DNA of 64,000 nucleotides from Chelatococcus sp. YT9 (GTDB lineage Bacteria; Pseudomonadota; Alphaproteobacteria; Rhizobiales; Beijerinckiaceae). Below the pieces are notes generated by a model. It did no database searches and was not told the origin of the DNA. It saw only the letters and a program-made list of their open reading frames with translations. Every line of letters starts with the position of its first letter. The first letter of the stretch is position 1. The position numbers and the translations under genes are program-made. Below are positions 1 through 9,755 of this stretch, piece after piece. The DNA lies in assembly GCF_018398315.1 (NCBI RefSeq), contig NZ_JAHBRW010000001.1, positions 1,422,001-1,486,000 on the forward strand. The letters run 5' to 3'.

Positions 1-681
1 ATCATCGACAACCCCCAGCCCAACGCCTTCGCGACCGGCCGCAACCCCGAGAATGCCGCCGTGGCCGCGACAACGGGCCTCATGCGCATTCTGAGCCGCG
101 AGGAACTGGCCGGCGTCATGGCCCATGAGCTCGCCCATATCAAGAACCACGACACGTTGACGATGACGATCTCGGCCACCATTGCCGGCGCGATCTCCTC
201 GATCGCCCAGTTCGGCCTGTTCTTCGGTGGCGGAAACCGCAACAACAACGGGCTAGGCACGATTGGCACCATTCTGCTCGTCGTGCTGGCGCCGATTGCG
301 GCGATGATCATCCAGATGGCAGTCAGTCGCTCGCGCGAATATGAGGCCGATCGGATGGGGGCGGAATTCTGCGGCAATCCCTTGTGGCTCTCCACCGCTC
401 TCGCCAAGATTTCCCAGGGTGTTGCCCATATCCCGAACGAGGACGCCGAGAGCCATCCGGCCACCGCGCCGATGTTCATCATCAATCCTCTGTCCGGGCG
501 CGCGATGGATAATCTGTTCTCCACTCATCCGGCCACGGAAAACCGGATCGCCGCACTTAAGCAGCTTGCCCACAGCATGGGCGTGACACCGCCGCGCTCA
601 TCCTCCTTCCTCGGAGGCGCCCAGCGCGCCGCGGGCCCCTGGGGGAGCAGATCACGCCCGCGCAGCGGCCCCTGGGGTTAA
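1..681 (+). CDS. htpX: Protease HtpX homolog, C-terminal part
   Basis: Membrane-bound M48 zinc metalloprotease that degrades misfolded inner-membrane proteins. The reading frame is open from the first base, so the N-terminal membrane segments lie outside the window and 226 residues are visible. The zinc site is seen as HELAH (in [12 protein letters not shown]), with the third-ligand region [12 protein letters not shown] further on. Two hydrophobic segments lie between these motifs, as usual for HtpX. The C-terminus is Gly/Arg/Pro-rich (SRPRSGPWG), a common tail in alphaproteobacterial HtpX. rsmB follows on the same strand, which is the usual Hyphomicrobiales order. Confidence 0.95.
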   Translation: MIDNPQPNAFATGRNPENAAVAATTGLMRILSREELAGVMAHELAHIKNHDTLTMTISATIAGAISSIAQFGLFFGGGNRNNNGLGTIGTILLVVLAPIAAMIIQMAVSRSREYEADRMGAEFCGNPLWLSTALAKISQGVAHIPNEDAESHPATAPMFIINPLSGRAMDNLFSTHPATENRIAALKQLAHSMGVTPPRSSSFLGGAQRAAGPWGSRSRPRSGPWG

Positions 682-890
682 GCCGGCGCGAAGGCGTGCG
701 CGCAGGGCAACCATCGCGATCCCGCGTGATTAAATGTCGACAAATGCCATCGCTTCGCGGAAAAGGCGTGCTGATGGCATGGCCTGGCGCGCCCGCCGCT
801 TCCTCGATCCGGATTGTCGCGCCAGCCTGTCGCCCGAAGTTCTTCAGAGTTTAAGCCCATGACAGGTCCTGCCACAGGGGATCGGCCCAG

Positions 891-2282
891 TTGAAACCCT
901 CGGTTCCGGCACACCGCGGCCGATCACGGCGGGATGATCCGCCTGGACTCGCCGCGCGTCGCATGGCCGCGGCGGCGTTGACTCGCATCCTGGGCCATAG
1001 CGAGGGCTTGGAAGATCTGTTTGACGGCACCGCAGCACGCCGTGCCGCTTCACGGGATAGCAGGCCCGCTGGCGTCGAGCTCGATCTGCGCGACAGGGCT
1101 TTGGCGCGCGCCATTACGACCGCCGCCCTTCGCCGTCTCGGCACCCTGCGCAAGGCGATAGGCGACCGTCTGCAGAAGGGCCTGCCGCGCAACTCCGGCG
1201 CGCTTGAGGCCATCCTGCTCGTCGGGGCGGCCCAGTTGCTGCTGCTCGACGTACCGGATCACGCGGCTGTGACCACAGCGGTGGACCTTGCCCGCGGCGA
1301 CAAGCGCGCTTTTCCCTATGCCAAGCTGGTCAACGCCGTGCTGCGCCGTATCGCAGCCGACCGTGAGGCGATCCTGGCCGCGACAGATCCTTTCGATGTC
1401 GATACGCCGACGTGGCTGCGCTCCCGCTGGAGCGACGCGTACGGCGAGGCGACAGCACGGCAGATCGCGGCTGCGCACGGGCGAGAGCCCTCGATCGACA
1501 TCACCGTGAAAGCCGACGCGCCGCATTGGGCGGAACAGCTCGGCGGCCTCCTCCTTCCAACCGGATCGATCCGCCTGACGACGCGAACGCCTGTGGCGGA
1601 ACTGCCCGGCTATGCCGAGGGCGCCTGGTGGGTGCAGGATGCCGCGGCCGCCGTTCCGGCTCGGCTCCTTCGCGTCCGGCCTGGCGAGACAGTGCTCGAT
1701 CTCTGCGCCGCGCCGGGCGGCAAGACGGCTCAGCTCGCAGCCGCCGGCGCCGACGTCACCGCCGTGGACAGAGCTGAAGCGAGGCTGGAGCGCCTCAAGG
1801 AGAACATGAAGCGGCTCAGGCTCACTGCGGCCTGTCGGAGGGCGGACGCGGGCACCTTTCAGCACCCGCCCGCCGATGCCGTCCTGCTCGACGCGCCGTG
1901 CAGCGCGACCGGCACTATTCGCCGCCATCCTGATGTGGCCTGGACAAAGCGCCCGGAGGATATTGCGGCGCTGGCTTTGATCCAGCAGCAGTTGCTGGAC
2001 CATGCGGCCAGCCTGGTCAAACCCAGAGGCGTGCTCGTCTATTGCACCTGCTCCCTTGAGCCCGAGGAAGGTGAAGCACAGACCAGTGCATTCCTCGCCC
2101 GGCATCCGGAATTCCGTCGCGAGGCCATCGCAGCGGCCGAGGTCGGCGGTGTCGATCATCTCATCACGCGTGACGGCGACTTCCGCAGCCTTCCCAGCGC
2201 AAGCGTCACATTGGCCGATGGAACCGTCGTCGATGGCTTTGATGGCTTCTACGCCGCCCGTTTGCGGCGGAGTGACACCTGA
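891..2282 (+). CDS. rsmB: 16S rRNA m5C967 methyltransferase RsmB (Sun family)
   Basis: Uses S-adenosylmethionine to methylate cytosine 967 of 16S rRNA. An N-terminal NusB-like RNA-binding domain (about residues 20-150) precedes a Rossmann-type methyltransferase domain. SAM-binding motif I is VLDLCAAPGGKT. The two catalytic cysteines lie in LLDAPCSATGT and in the YCTCS motif. The length of 463 residues fits the family. The start chosen is TTG at 891, because the next in-frame ATG (963) would cut into the NusB-like domain (RRMAAAALTRIL); the exact start is uncertain. A heparinase-like gene and purH follow on the same strand. Confidence 0.93.
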   Translation: MKPSVPAHRGRSRRDDPPGLAARRMAAAALTRILGHSEGLEDLFDGTAARRAASRDSRPAGVELDLRDRALARAITTAALRRLGTLRKAIGDRLQKGLPRNSGALEAILLVGAAQLLLLDVPDHAAVTTAVDLARGDKRAFPYAKLVNAVLRRIAADREAILAATDPFDVDTPTWLRSRWSDAYGEATARQIAAAHGREPSIDITVKADAPHWAEQLGGLLLPTGSIRLTTRTPVAELPGYAEGAWWVQDAAAAVPARLLRVRPGETVLDLCAAPGGKTAQLAAAGADVTAVDRAEARLERLKENMKRLRLTAACRRADAGTFQHPPADAVLLDAPCSATGTIRRHPDVAWTKRPEDIAALALIQQQLLDHAASLVKPRGVLVYCTCSLEPEEGEAQTSAFLARHPEFRREAIAAAEVGGVDHLITRDGDFRSLPSASVTLADGTVVDGFDGFYAARLRRSDT

Positions 2283-2396
2283 AACGAGGGCAACTGAAAC
2301 GTTAACTTCTGCCCGCTATCTTCGCCGATTGGTAACGGTGCTGGAGCACTGAGCGGTCATGCGCATCGACCGGTCGGTTGATACGGGACGGGATGA

Positions 2397-4184
2397 GTGG
2401 ACGCAGTTGCCGTGAGGAGAGCTGAAGTACAGAAGACAAAAACGGTCGCGTCCCCAGGAACCGACCGTTGGCGTCTTTACGGGCTCGCCCTTGGCGAGGG
2501 CTGGCGACGCCTGCGCTATTGTGCCGTCAGCGCATGGCGCAGCGTTTTTTCCCTGCATCGTTTCGCGCCGGATCGCATTCTCATCGTGCCCCAGGACCTG
2601 CGGACCGCGGATCCGACCGTCGCGGGTGACATTTACTCCGGCTATTACGCTCTCGCCGGCCGGGTTGTGAATACGCGCGGATCATCCCCGTTCAACGAGG
2701 AGCCGCCGAGCCGCGCTTGGGCGGAGGCTCTTTATGGCTTTGGCTGGCTACGACATCTACGGGCCGCGGATTCGGCGCTGTCGCGCGCCAATGCGCGCGC
2801 CCTGGTCGATGATTTCTTCAATCACGCCACCTCGCGCCACGGCATCGCAACCAAGCCACGCGTCGCCGCGCGCCGGCTCATCTCGCTCCTCGATCACTCC
2901 CCACTCGTGCTCGACGGCGCTGACCGCGGCTTCTACCGGCGGTTCACGCGCACCCTCGGCCGGACCGCCGTTCAGCTCCAGCTTTCGGTCGCCGGCGGAT
3001 TGCGAGGTAACGACAGGCTTATCGCAGCCGTCGCGCTGGCCTACGCCGGGCTCTGCCTGAACGGCCCGAGCCGGGTGCTACGGCAGGCGAACCGCCTGCT
3101 GACCGACGAGTTGAACCGCCAGGTGCTGCCCGATGGCGGCCATATCAGTCGCAATCCACGCGTCGTGGTGGAGCTCCTGACCGATCTGCTGCCGTTGAGC
3201 CAGACGTACGCGGCGAGGGGTGCTGAACCGCCGCCGGCGCTCATCGGCGCCATTGATCGGATGATGCCCGTACTGCGCATGTTCCGGCATGGCGAAGGAT
3301 CGCTAGGCCTGTTCAACGGCATGGGTCTCACAAAGCCGGACCTCATCGCGACCCTCCTCGCCTATGACGACGTGCGCGCCAAGGCGATGGAACATGCACC
3401 GCACTCTGGCTACGAACGTCTCGAAGCCGGAGAGGCGATCGTCTTGATGGATGTCGGCACACCGCCCCCCGCTGAATTCTCGCGTGAGGCCCACGCTGGC
3501 TGCCTGTCCTTCGAAATGTCAGTCGGGGCGTACCGTCTCGTGGTGAATTGCGGAGCACCGCGCCCTGGCACCGGCCCGTCGGCATTCGCTGCGCGCTCCA
3601 CAGCGGCTCACTCCACCGTCACCATGGGCGACGTGTCGTCCTGCCATTTTGCAGGCGCTACCAGCGGCAACACGGTCGGCTGGTGGCTCAGCCGCTTCAT
3701 CGGCACCCCTGTGCTGTCAGGACCGCGCCACGTTCCAGCAACGCGAGAGACCCTCCCGGACGGCATCAGCATCAAGGCCTCGCACGATGGCTATCTCAGC
3801 CGCTTCGGAGTGATCCACGAGCGCCGGCTCGATCTGGGCGGACACGGCGACAGGCTCGAAGGCGAGGACAGCTTCATTTCGGAAGGGCCGGCGAGGCCCG
3901 GCGAGACTGACACGACGCTACGGTTCCATCTGCATCCCTCCGTCCGCGCCTCGCGGATCGCCGATGGCCCAGGCATCTTCCTCGTATTGCCGAACCAGGA
4001 TTGCTGGAGCTTCGAGGCGGACGCGGGAGAACTCAGCCTTGAAGAGAGCGTGTTTTTCGCCGCCTCGGATGGGATCAGGCGCACGACACAAATCGTCGTG
4101 ACCCTTGACGCCGGCTTGACGCGATCGGTGCGTTGGCGCTTCCTGCACCTCGGCCACAGACCGCAGGGGGAAAGCGAAAGCTGA
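2397..4184 (+). CDS. Heparinase II/III family protein
   Basis: Belongs to the uncharacterised heparinase superfamily proteins found beside purH in many Hyphomicrobiales. An alpha-helical N-terminal half (about residues 60-320) is followed by a beta-rich heparinase II/III-like C-terminal domain (about 340-570). The latter holds the conserved stretches SFEMSVGAYRLVVNCG and AAHSTVTMGD. No signal peptide or membrane segment is obvious, so it may be cytoplasmic, which is odd for a polysaccharide lyase. The start is a GTG at 2397, with another GTG at 2412. The substrate is unknown; a role in envelope or exopolysaccharide turnover is only inference from the fold. Confidence 0.85.
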   Translation: MDAVAVRRAEVQKTKTVASPGTDRWRLYGLALGEGWRRLRYCAVSAWRSVFSLHRFAPDRILIVPQDLRTADPTVAGDIYSGYYALAGRVVNTRGSSPFNEEPPSRAWAEALYGFGWLRHLRAADSALSRANARALVDDFFNHATSRHGIATKPRVAARRLISLLDHSPLVLDGADRGFYRRFTRTLGRTAVQLQLSVAGGLRGNDRLIAAVALAYAGLCLNGPSRVLRQANRLLTDELNRQVLPDGGHISRNPRVVVELLTDLLPLSQTYAARGAEPPPALIGAIDRMMPVLRMFRHGEGSLGLFNGMGLTKPDLIATLLAYDDVRAKAMEHAPHSGYERLEAGEAIVLMDVGTPPPAEFSREAHAGCLSFEMSVGAYRLVVNCGAPRPGTGPSAFAARSTAAHSTVTMGDVSSCHFAGATSGNTVGWWLSRFIGTPVLSGPRHVPATRETLPDGISIKASHDGYLSRFGVIHERRLDLGGHGDRLEGEDSFISEGPARPGETDTTLRFHLHPSVRASRIADGPGIFLVLPNQDCWSFEADAGELSLEESVFFAASDGIRRTTQIVVTLDAGLTRSVRWRFLHLGHRPQGESES

Positions 4185-4320
4185 CCGCAGCGCCCCTTTC
4201 AGGGGAACCAGCGCGCCGAACCCGCGTCGATCCTGCAGCTTTTGCCGAAGGCCGCTTTCGTGCTAATCGCGACGCATCCACATCTAAGGTGGAGCGAAGC
4301 GACATTCTCGACGGAAGCCG

Positions 4321-5913
4321 ATGCTTGAACATCCAAAGCCCCTGACACGTGCCCTTCTCTCGGTTTCGGACAAGACCGGCCTCGTCGATTTTGCCCGCAG
4401 CCTCATTGAACACGGCGTCTCGCTAATTTCCACCGGCGGCACATACAAGGCCATTGCCGAGGCAGGCCTGCCAGTCACGGAAGTGTCTGATGTCACCGGT
4501 TTTCCCGAGATGATGGATGGCCGCGTGAAGACCCTTCACCCTGCCGTCCATGGTGGTCTTCTCGCAATCCGCGAAAATCCCTCCCACCAGGCCGCGCTCC
4601 TTGCGCACGGCATCGCGACCATCGATCTGCTCGTCGTCAACCTCTATCCCTTCGAGGCGACGCTTGCGGGCGGCGGCTCCTTCGATGATTGCGTCGAGAA
4701 CATCGACATCGGTGGCCCCGCCATGATCCGCGCCGCCGCCAAGAACCACACGGATGTCGCCGTTGTTGTTGAACCGTCCGACTACGAGGCGGTTCTGCAG
4801 GAGCTCGCCGCCCACGACGGGTCCACCACCCTGCCGTTGCGCCGCCGTCTCGCCCAGAAGGCCTATGCCCGCACCGCCAGCTATGACGCTGCCATCTCCA
4901 ACTGGCTGGCCCGTGAGATCGGCGAGGAAGCGCCGGCTTTCCGCGCCTTGGGCGGTTCGCTGATCCAGCCCATGCGCTACGGCGAAAACCCCCATCAGCC
5001 GGGGGCGTTCTACCGTACGGCGGAAGCGAGGCCCGGCGTCGCCACTGCCCGCCAGCTCCAGGGCAAGCAGCTTTCCTACAACAACATCAACGACACCGAT
5101 GCGGCCTTCGAATGCGTCGCGGAATTCGACCCCGCGCGCACGTCCGCCGTCGTCATCGTGAAACATGCCAATCCCTGCGGCGTGGCCGAGGGATCTTCCC
5201 TGCTCGAGGCTTATGAGAAGGCGCTGGCCTGCGACCCCGTCTCCGCCTTCGGCGGCATCGTCGCCCTCAACCAGACCTTGGATGCCGACGCAGCCCGCAA
5301 GATTGTCGAGATCTTCACTGAAGTCATCATCGCCCCCGACGCGAGCGAGGAGGCGATTGCATTGGTCGCCGCCAAGAAGAACCTGAGGCTTCTCCTGACC
5401 GGCGGCCTGCCGGATCCGCGCGCGCCGGGCCTCGGCTTCAAAACCGTGGGAGGGGGGTTCCTTGTCCAGGCGCGCGATAACGCCGTCATCGACGACATGC
5501 CGCTCGAGGTCGTGACGAAGCGCGCGCCAACGGAGGCCGAACGCGCCGATCTGATCTTCGCCTTCCGAGTCGCGAAGCACGTGAAGTCGAACGCCATCGT
5601 TTATGCCAAAGGCGGCGCGACCGTCGGTGTCGGCGCAGGCCAGATGAGCCGCGTCGACTCCTCGCGCATCGCGGCCTGGAAAGCTGCCGAGGCAGCCCGT
5701 ACCGCCGGCTTGCCGCGCTCATTGGCCGAAGGTTCCGTCGTCGCGTCCGACGCCTTCTTCCCCTTTGCCGATGGGCTTCTGGCAGCGGCTGAGGCGGGGG
5801 CCACGGCCGTGATCCAGCCCGGAGGCTCGATGCGCGACGACGAGGTGATCAAGGCCGCCGATGGAGCCGGACTCGCAATGGTGTTCACCCGCCATCGCCA
5901 TTTTCGCCACTGA
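4321..5913 (+). CDS. purH: Bifunctional purine biosynthesis protein PurH
   Basis: Catalyses the last two steps of IMP synthesis: AICAR formyltransferase and IMP cyclohydrolase. The N-terminal MGS-like cyclohydrolase domain (about residues 1-200) shows [13 protein letters not shown] and [12 protein letters not shown]. The formyltransferase domain follows, with [22 protein letters not shown] and the family-typical C-terminus ending in FTRHRHFRH. The length of 530 residues is normal. ATG at 4321 gives the conserved N-terminus. About 136 bases separate it from the heparinase gene, and a carbonic anhydrase gene follows closely. Confidence 0.98.
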   Translation: MLEHPKPLTRALLSVSDKTGLVDFARSLIEHGVSLISTGGTYKAIAEAGLPVTEVSDVTGFPEMMDGRVKTLHPAVHGGLLAIRENPSHQAALLAHGIATIDLLVVNLYPFEATLAGGGSFDDCVENIDIGGPAMIRAAAKNHTDVAVVVEPSDYEAVLQELAAHDGSTTLPLRRRLAQKAYARTASYDAAISNWLAREIGEEAPAFRALGGSLIQPMRYGENPHQPGAFYRTAEARPGVATARQLQGKQLSYNNINDTDAAFECVAEFDPARTSAVVIVKHANPCGVAEGSSLLEAYEKALACDPVSAFGGIVALNQTLDADAARKIVEIFTEVIIAPDASEEAIALVAAKKNLRLLLTGGLPDPRAPGLGFKTVGGGFLVQARDNAVIDDMPLEVVTKRAPTEAERADLIFAFRVAKHVKSNAIVYAKGGATVGVGAGQMSRVDSSRIAAWKAAEAARTAGLPRSLAEGSVVASDAFFPFADGLLAAAEAGATAVIQPGGSMRDDEVIKAADGAGLAMVFTRHRHFRH

Positions 5914-5972
5914 CCCGGGTGGCCGATGCCGGCGTCGGCCGGCAACACGGTTTGCGTAACAGGGAGACCCCA

Positions 5973-6638
5973 ATGTTTCCGGAGCAACTCACGGCAGGCT
6001 ATCGGGCTTTTCTCGATAGCCGTTTTCCCAGCGAGCGCAGCCGCTACAAGCAGTTGGCGGAAAAGGGACAGAAGCCGGAGGTCATGGTCATCGGCTGCTG
6101 CGATTCGCGTGTATCACCCGAGGTGATCTTCGACGCCAGCCCCGGCGAGCTCTTCGTCGCCCGCAATGTGGCCAATCTGGTACCTCCTTACGAGACCGGA
6201 GGCGACTTCCATGGGACCAGCGCCGCGCTCGAATTCGCGGTGCAGGCGCTCAAGGTCAAGCACATCGTTGTGCTCGGCCATGCGAGCTGTGGTGGCATCC
6301 GCGCCTTCGCTGATGACGCCGAACCCTTGTCACCGGGTAATTTCATTGGCAAATGGATGGCCCTTATCGCGCCCGCCGCAGAGAAGCTCGGCAGTCCCGC
6401 CGGGGACCGCAGCTCCTATCTGACAAAGCTCGAGCATGCCGCGATCGAGATGAGCCTCGCCAATCTCATGACCTTCCCCTGCATCGAGATCCTGGTGAAC
6501 CAGGGCCGGCTCCAGCTGCATGGCGCCTATTTCGGCGTGGCGAGCGGACAGCTTCTCGTGCGGGACCCCGCAACTGGCGTCTTTGAGGCCGTTTTTCCGG
6601 ACCACCCCGGCAGAGCCTCGTTGTTCGACTGCCGGTGA
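5973..6638 (+). CDS. Beta-class carbonic anhydrase
   Basis: Interconverts CO2 and bicarbonate in the cytoplasm. Zinc ligands are visible as Cys43 in CCDSRVSPE, His103 and Cys106 in GHASCGG; the Asp-Arg pair of CDSR is also present. The length of 221 residues fits the family. The start is ATG 5973, preceded by an AGGGAGA ribosome-binding site at about 5961; an in-frame start at 5919 would add a non-conserved leader that nearly touches purH. Bicarbonate supply next to purine synthesis is suggestive but not proof of co-regulation. The gene is convergent with asd, with a terminator hairpin between them. Confidence 0.95.
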   Translation: MFPEQLTAGYRAFLDSRFPSERSRYKQLAEKGQKPEVMVIGCCDSRVSPEVIFDASPGELFVARNVANLVPPYETGGDFHGTSAALEFAVQALKVKHIVVLGHASCGGIRAFADDAEPLSPGNFIGKWMALIAPAAEKLGSPAGDRSSYLTKLEHAAIEMSLANLMTFPCIEILVNQGRLQLHGAYFGVASGQLLVRDPATGVFEAVFPDHPGRASLFDCR

Positions 6639-6673
6639 TCCCCGGCCGCCTATCGCGAGCTCACGCCACAAAG

Positions 6674-6704
6674 CAAAAGCGCGGCCATGAAGCCGCGCCT
6701 TTTC
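6674..6704. terminator. Bidirectional intrinsic terminator
   Basis: A 7-bp GC-rich stem (GCGCGGC / GCCGCGC, 6679-6685 with 6692-6698) with a 6-base loop is flanked by AAAA on the left and TTTT on the right. It lies between convergent carbonic anhydrase and asd genes, so it can serve both. Confidence 0.7.
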
Positions 6705-6728
6705 CTATGACCGCTCTGTTGCGCGAGG

Positions 6729-7763
6729 TTACGCCGCCTTGGCCTTCGGCGTGATCAGCTTACGGTTCACCAGGGCCTCGGCGATCTGCACCGCGTTGAG
6801 CGCCGCACCCTTGCGGAGATTGTCCGACACGACCCACATGGCGAGGCCATTCTCGACAGTGCCATCCTCACGAATGCGCGAGATGTAGGTCGCGTCTTCG
6901 CCGGCAGCCTCATGAGGAGTGATGTAGCCGCCGTCCTCGCGCTTGTCGATCACGACACAGCCAGGAGCCGAACGCAGGATATCCCGGGCCTCATCGGCCG
7001 TGATCGGCTTCTCGAACTCGATATTGACCGCTTCTGAATGGGAAATGAAAACCGGCACGCGTACCGCGGTAGCGGTCAGCTTGATCTTCGGGTCGAGGAT
7101 CTTCTTGGTCTCCGCGACCATCTTCCACTCTTCCTTCGTGTACCCGTCCTCCATGAACACGTCGATATGGGGGATCAGGTTGAAGGCGATCCGCTTCGTG
7201 AACTTGGTGGTCTTGAGCTCGCCGGCGGTGAAGATGGAACGGGTCTGGTTGAACAGTTCGTCCATGCCGTCCTTACCGGCGCCGGAGACCGACTGATAGG
7301 TCGCCACCACGACACGCTTGATCACCGCGTGGTCATGCAGGGGCTTGAGTGCCACGACGAGCTGAGCGGTCGAGCAGTTGGGATTGGCGATGATGTTCTT
7401 CTTCGTGAAGCCGGCGACCGCCTCGGCATTCACCTCGGGCACCACCAGCGGCACGTCCGGGTCCATGCGCCACGTCGAGGAATTGTCGATGACGACCGCG
7501 CCCTGAGCGCCGATCCGCGGCGACCATTCCTTCGACACGGCGCCACCGGCCGACATCAGGCAGATATCGATATCGGAGAAATCGTAGGTCTCGAGATCCT
7601 TCACCTTCAGTGTCTTGTCACCGAAGGAGACCTCCTGACCGATGCTGCGACGTGACGCGAGAGCAACGACCTCGTCGGCGGGAAAGGCCCGATCGGCGAG
7701 GATCTCCATCATCTCACGGCCTACGTTGCCCGTGGCGCCGACCACGGCGACCTTGAACCCCAT
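6729..7763 (-). CDS. asd: Aspartate-semialdehyde dehydrogenase
   Basis: Reduces aspartyl phosphate to aspartate semialdehyde with NADPH, feeding lysine/diaminopimelate, threonine and methionine synthesis. The N-terminal nucleotide-binding loop is VAVVGATGNVGREM. The catalytic cysteine is in NPNCSTAQLV, and substrate-binding residues are in SVSGAGKDGMDEL. The length of 344 residues is typical. Three ATG codons follow an AGGAG ribosome-binding site; the third (7763) has the best spacing (6 bases) and gives the conserved start MGFKVAVV. Confidence 0.97.
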   Translation of the reverse strand: MGFKVAVVGATGNVGREMMEILADRAFPADEVVALASRRSIGQEVSFGDKTLKVKDLETYDFSDIDICLMSAGGAVSKEWSPRIGAQGAVVIDNSSTWRMDPDVPLVVPEVNAEAVAGFTKKNIIANPNCSTAQLVVALKPLHDHAVIKRVVVATYQSVSGAGKDGMDELFNQTRSIFTAGELKTTKFTKRIAFNLIPHIDVFMEDGYTKEEWKMVAETKKILDPKIKLTATAVRVPVFISHSEAVNIEFEKPITADEARDILRSAPGCVVIDKREDGGYITPHEAAGEDATYISRIREDGTVENGLAMWVVSDNLRKGAALNAVQIAEALVNRKLITPKAKAA

Positions 7764-8254
7764 CATCATCTCCTGTTGCGCTTCTCTCCCCGTCACCTAT
7801 GGCGCCTTGCGGCACCGTCCTCTCGCCCCGCGGGAGAGAGAACGGGGAACGAGCGGAGGCTCAGCCGGTCGCTTTCGCGACCGTCGTGACGGTTTTCCGT
7901 TTCGTCGTGGTGTGAAGCGCCACCATGGCTGTTCCGTCGCAATCCGGCTCAAGTCTGGGAGTGAGCAACATCAGACGGAGGCTCCTGTCAAGGGGGCAGA
8001 TGCGAAAGCGGCCGACGGAGCGCACTAAATCACGAGTGGATTGCACAACATGCCACTAGCGCTCGAACCCGGCGGAGCGCTCAATCCGTATCGGGATATC
8101 CGCAATCCTTTGTTCACCCTTCGTGGAAAAAGGCGGGCACCAATAACGGGTGAACAACGTTGGGGGTCCAAAGTCGTGGCGTCGATGTGGCATGAGTGGG
8201 CGGTCACGCCCGGCTATCGCGTCCGGACCAACAGCAACGGATCTCGATCACGCT
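7764..8254. other. Intergenic region, no convincing gene
   Basis: About 490 bases between the divergent asd and unknown-protein genes. Short frames on both strands show no recognisable protein. At about 7818-7845 there is an imperfect palindrome (CTCTC, 8-base spacer, GGAGAG). It resembles the short GC-rich dispersed palindromes common between alphaproteobacterial genes. Promoters of both flanking genes should lie here, but I see no clear boxes. Confidence 0.5.
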
Positions 8255-9244
8255 ATGAATTCTCGTTACGGCGATACGAATTGGGACGAGGATTCGGAAT
8301 TCACCCGGCTGGCTGACGCCATCTCCGGCAAACGCGCCGCGCCGAAAGGATCGCCCTACAAGACTCTGCACCGCCAGAGCACGAAGAAGCACGCGGGCAA
8401 GCCTGATCACGCGGGTATCTCGCATCATCGTGTGCATATCAGGGCAACACCCGATCGCCAGGTCCGTCGCGCGGCGCCCAAAAGCAATCGCATCAGTGCA
8501 GGGCTGGTCGCGCTCGGGCTTCTGGCCGCGGCCGGCGGGGCGCTCCTTACGCACAAGTTGCTCGAGCCGCCGGCCACTCCCGACGTGCGGGAAGAGCGCA
8601 ACGCCCCGCTCGACTACACGATAAAGCCGACCCCGGCGGTCGATGCTCTGGGGCAGGCGCTTCCCATATGGGTTCGGCTGGCGAAACCGGCAATCACGGT
8701 CGTCAATCCGGCATCCGCGCTCAAGACCGTCGACGTTGCCTATGAAACTTGGCAGCACGGGCTTGGCGGGCAGCGGGACATCACGGTTTTCGGGCGCTTC
8801 ACCGAGGGCCTTTACGTCTTCATGTCCTTCTACCGGCAGGGCGAGGAGGCGCAGGCCGCTCCAACATTCTTCGTCGACGCCGCGCGCCAGGCGGCCGAAG
8901 CCGGCATCGGCGTGATCCGAACGGATGTTCCGGCCGTTCGCTCAACGAAATTCGGCCCCACGGAGATGGCCAACGGCGTCTTGACCAATGGAACGCTGCG
9001 CCGCGACTGCCTCGTGTTCCGCAATCGCAGCGCCGACAGCAGCTTGAGCATATCAGGCTGGGCCTGCGGGGCTGCCGATCACCCGATCGAGGGCGACACG
9101 CTGGCCTGTCTGATCGACGGCACGGGGTTCGCGGCGAGTGACGCGGCGCTCAACCAGCACTTGGCTGCATCCGAGACCAAGAGGCGCCCGGGTTGCGCCG
9201 CCCAACCGGCCGCGCCCGCGAAATTGCCGCAGCGTCGCTCCTGA
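8255..9244 (+). CDS. Hypothetical single-pass membrane protein
   Basis: Not recognised. The start ATG 8255 gives an acidic/polar N-terminus (MNSRYGDTNWDEDSEF). A basic stretch of about 90 residues, rich in Lys, His and Arg, follows. One hydrophobic segment (GLVALGLLAAAGGALL) lies at about residues 80-95. A globular domain of about 230 residues completes the protein and ends in a Pro/Ala-rich tail. The positive-inside rule predicts the basic N-terminus in the cytoplasm and the C-terminal domain in the periplasm. Cysteines in RRDCLVF, WACGAAD, TLACLIDG and PGCAA could form disulphides there. In-frame starts up to 8150 exist but add low-complexity leader. Confidence 0.75.
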   Translation: MNSRYGDTNWDEDSEFTRLADAISGKRAAPKGSPYKTLHRQSTKKHAGKPDHAGISHHRVHIRATPDRQVRRAAPKSNRISAGLVALGLLAAAGGALLTHKLLEPPATPDVREERNAPLDYTIKPTPAVDALGQALPIWVRLAKPAITVVNPASALKTVDVAYETWQHGLGGQRDITVFGRFTEGLYVFMSFYRQGEEAQAAPTFFVDAARQAAEAGIGVIRTDVPAVRSTKFGPTEMANGVLTNGTLRRDCLVFRNRSADSSLSISGWACGAADHPIEGDTLACLIDGTGFAASDAALNQHLAASETKRRPGCAAQPAAPAKLPQRRS

Positions 9245-9755
9245 CCCGACCGCCGGGCCGTGCCACATGCGCACGCAGCAGCGTGCAAACGCGACGGCTG
9301 CTCGCCTGCGCGGGAGACCGACAGCGAAGCGGCTCTGTTGCCTGAAATTGCATCATGGCATGTGAAGAGGCACGGGCGCCTTCTGGCGCGTTCCGCGTAC
9401 CGTTTGACAACGATACACCAACGGTTACGATCGCCTCAGAACAGTTGCGTGCAGCAATGCATGCAGCGGATATACTAAGGGAACGCTCGTTAGTCTTTAG
9501 TATTACGGAAATTTGATCAACGTCTCGCTCCAACGTTGAGGGATGCCCTATTTGCGTATCTTTCGACAAGACGCCCGAGGACTTTCGATAGGACAGAATG
9601 ATATCATCAGATGTCACCTCTATCTTGCCGGAACGCGCAAGTATTCCCGCGCAACGCAAATACAGATCGTCCGGGATCGTTTTTGACAATGAGCGCATAT
9701 GGCATTGATGTTCAATGCAGCGAGGCGACTACCGTCAAAGCGAGGGGAAATAATC
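9245..9755 (+). other. Long leader/promoter region of the peptide ABC operon
   Basis: About 510 bases with no convincing gene. A sigma-70-like pair, TTGACA (9404-9409) and TACGAT (9426-9431) with a 16-base spacer, lies about 325 bases upstream of the solute-binding protein start. An AT-rich patch at 9470-9515 holds the inverted repeat TACTAA/TTAGTA, a possible operator. Only GAGGGGA at about 9742, the ribosome-binding site of the next gene, is well supported. Confidence 0.45.

Noticed and set aside
1050-2159. Long open frame on the minus strand opposite rsmB (369 codons)
   Set aside because: High-GC antisense shadow of rsmB; its translation has no family motifs and is rich in Arg, Gly and His.
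4423-5580. Long minus-strand frame opposite purH (385 codons)
   Set aside because: Antisense shadow; purH is fully supported on the plus strand.
9150-9698. 182-codon minus-strand frame upstream of the peptide importer
   Set aside because: It overlaps the end of the 8255 gene, has no recognisable domain, and its composition changes along the length; judged non-coding.
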